Positions 62,703 to 64,000 of a DNA stretch of 64,000 nucleotides are shown here, piece by piece; position 1 is the stretch's first letter, and every line of letters begins with the position of its first letter. The translations under genes and the position numbers were made by a program. The DNA is taken from contig NZ_JAMZEL010000006.1 in the NCBI RefSeq assembly GCF_024158025.1, positions 124,001-188,000 of the forward strand, written 5' to 3'. The notes under the pieces are model-generated. The model had not been told where the DNA came from. It was given only the letters and a program-made list of their open reading frames with translations, and did not search any database. This DNA comes from Runella salmonicolor (GTDB lineage Bacteria; Bacteroidota; Bacteroidia; Cytophagales; Spirosomataceae).

Positions 62703-64000
62703 ATGAAAATTAGACTGGCTTTTATTGCTTTGTTTTACGCGGTAAGCATTGGATTGACGGCTCAAAATCGCATGGTCGATAGTCTGCGGCAGTGGCTGGC
62801 CACGCATCCTGTCCAAGACAGTGCGCGTGTCGTGACACTCCATCGGTTGGCTTATCGCCTTTCTGAAATTGACCAAACTACCGCGTGGCGCTACGCCAAT
62901 GAAGCTAACCAGCTCGCCAAAAAACTCAATAACAATACTAATATTGGTCAAAGTTTTATCAATTACGCCATTCTGGAGTCGTTGGAAGGGAATTATGCCA
63001 AAGGTCAGGAATATTATCTTACAGCGCTGAAGCTTTTTGAACAGACAGGGTGGGAGCGTGGCAAAGCGATTTGCCTCAACAATATTGCCGAAAACTACAA
63101 AAGCATGAATCAACTGGAAAAGGCGTTGGATTATACTTTTCGTGCCTTGGAGTTGAACAAAAAAAAGAATGAAATACGGGGAATGGCGGTCAATCACGAG
63201 CAAATCGGCGACTTATATCGTCGCATGGGCCGCTATGAAGAATCGTTAAAATACTTAGATCAAGGCCTGAAATTGGCGGAGCAAGCCGACCAAAATTACC
63301 AGATATTGCCCCAGATTTTACTAGGAATTGCCCGAAATTATAACGACCGGCGGGAGTTTTCGACGGCGCTTTGGTACATGGGGAAGGCTACACAGCAAAG
63401 TCAACAGCACGGCGAAAAATTACTCCAAATTCAGTGCTATGAAGAATCTGCGAAGACGTTCAGGCTTCAACAGAAACTCGACAGCGCCAAAGTGTATTTT
63501 CAAAAAGCACTCGACACGGCTACGCAGTTTGGATCCATTGTGGAAATCGCGCATATCAATCAAGAAATGGCGGAATTGGCAGAAATGAAGGGGGACTATC
63601 AAGGGGCATTGGGCTATTTTAAAGCGTACAAAATGCTGAACGATTCGATAGAACGGAAAAAGAATGTGGTTCGTGCCGAGTTGGTTGAATTGAAATATAC
63701 CGCTTTCGAGAAAGACAAAGAAAACCAACGCCTCAAGCAAATTAAGGCCTCGCAGGAAGCGGAATTGAAGAGCCAAACCTATTGGATTATTTCGCTGGCG
63801 TCGGTTATTGTGGTGTTGATGGGGGTTTTGAGCTACGCATTTTACAGAAATCGGTTGAAACAAATTCGCGATGCCCAAAAAACACAGGCCGAAACCATTC
63901 GTCAAATGCAGTTGTCGGACCGAATTAGGAGTCAGATTGCGCGCGATTTACACGATGATTTGGGCGCAACGCTGAGCGGAGTAGCGATGCTAAGCCAAGC
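62703..64000 (+). CDS. TPR-containing sensor histidine kinase, cut by the window end
   Basis: Open from the ATG at 62703 to the window edge (432 codons, no stop), so the gene is partial at its 3' end. Signal peptide (ALFYAVSIGLTAQ), then about 6-7 TPR-like repeats at about 45-330 (YYLTALKLFEQTG, ALDYTFRALELNKKKNE, SLKYLDQGLKLAEQA, AKVYFQKALDTA), one membrane helix (about 362-382, IISLASVIVVLMGVLSYAF), a coiled coil, and the start of a HisKA_3-type dimerisation domain: ARDLHDDLGATLSGVAM with phospho-accepting His417. The ATPase domain lies outside the window. This matches the NarL-partner kinase class common in Cytophagales. Confidence 0.9.
   Translation, partial: MKIRLAFIALFYAVSIGLTAQNRMVDSLRQWLATHPVQDSARVVTLHRLAYRLSEIDQTTAWRYANEANQLAKKLNNNTNIGQSFINYAILESLEGNYAKGQEYYLTALKLFEQTGWERGKAICLNNIAENYKSMNQLEKALDYTFRALELNKKKNEIRGMAVNHEQIGDLYRRMGRYEESLKYLDQGLKLAEQADQNYQILPQILLGIARNYNDRREFSTALWYMGKATQQSQQHGEKLLQIQCYEESAKTFRLQQKLDSAKVYFQKALDTATQFGSIVEIAHINQEMAELAEMKGDYQGALGYFKAYKMLNDSIERKKNVVRAELVELKYTAFEKDKENQRLKQIKASQEAELKSQTYWIISLASVIVVLMGVLSYAFYRNRLKQIRDAQKTQAETIRQMQLSDRIRSQIARDLHDDLGATLSGVAMLSQ

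Noticed and set aside
1..64000. tRNA, rRNA, CRISPR arrays, insertion sequences
   Set aside because: No conserved T-arm-like sequences, spacer-repeat ladders or transposase motifs were seen.

Overview
The window is a chromosomal segment of a Bacteroidota bacterium, most likely order Cytophagales (Runella/Spirosoma/Dyadobacter-like). The evidence is two SusC/SusD outer-membrane pairs, TAnnTTTG-type -7 promoter elements instead of E. coli -10 boxes, many Tat- and lipoprotein-exported proteins, K+-dependent pyrophosphatase sequence features and a moderate GC content. The genus is inference. No rRNA, tRNA or CRISPR array was seen.

Layout. 1-1.7 kb: a hicBA toxin-antitoxin pair and an ATP-grasp-like protein of unknown role. 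2.2-6.7 kb: SusCD pair 1 behind a consensus promoter and a leader of about 360 nt. 6.8-9 kb: class III aminotransferase and dapA. 9.1-15.7 kb: exported M14 peptidase, Tat-exported Gfo/Idh/MocA oxidoreductase, small unknown protein, coiled-coil lipoprotein and a tandem pair of ferritin-like proteins. 16-23.9 kb: SusCD pair 2 followed by a beta-propeller/amidohydrolase fusion. 23.9-27.1 kb (minus): glycoside-hydrolase-like protein, DUF202 and GNAT genes in a tight operon. 27.4-29.2 kb: SDR-like oxidoreductase, rifampin ADP-ribosyltransferase (arr) and an HD hydrolase.

29.2-34.2 kb holds dnaE interrupted by a 419-residue LAGLIDADG intein. Upstream of it lies an AT-rich islet (34.2-36.3 kb) encoding XisH, XisI and a TIR-domain protein. 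One edge of the islet carries a partial duplication of the dnaE start region and the other a decapitated M28 peptidase gene, so the locus has clearly been rearranged. This is the best candidate for an undescribed system, possibly defence-related. 36.3-44.8 kb: membrane histidine kinase, a pyrophosphatase pump fused to an OmpA-like domain, TMEM220-like protein, polyprenyl diphosphate synthase, patatin and a second GNAT.

44.8-50.9 kb: SGNH hydrolase, a divergent receiver-like protein, an FG-GAP repeat protein and a lutABC lactate-utilisation operon. 51-62.5 kb is rich in exported hydrolases: ceramidase-like protein, tricorn-type S41 protease, two tandem M14-family proteins (one with a degenerate zinc site) and a D-aminoacylase, with an ABC ATPase between them. 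The window ends inside a TPR-containing sensor histidine kinase gene.

Much of the content fits a heterotroph that imports oligomers through SusCD transporters and degrades peptides and modified amino acids in the periplasm. Intergenic gaps carry strong bidirectional hairpin terminators and a few dispersed hairpin repeats, one of which shows a compensatory base change between its two copies.
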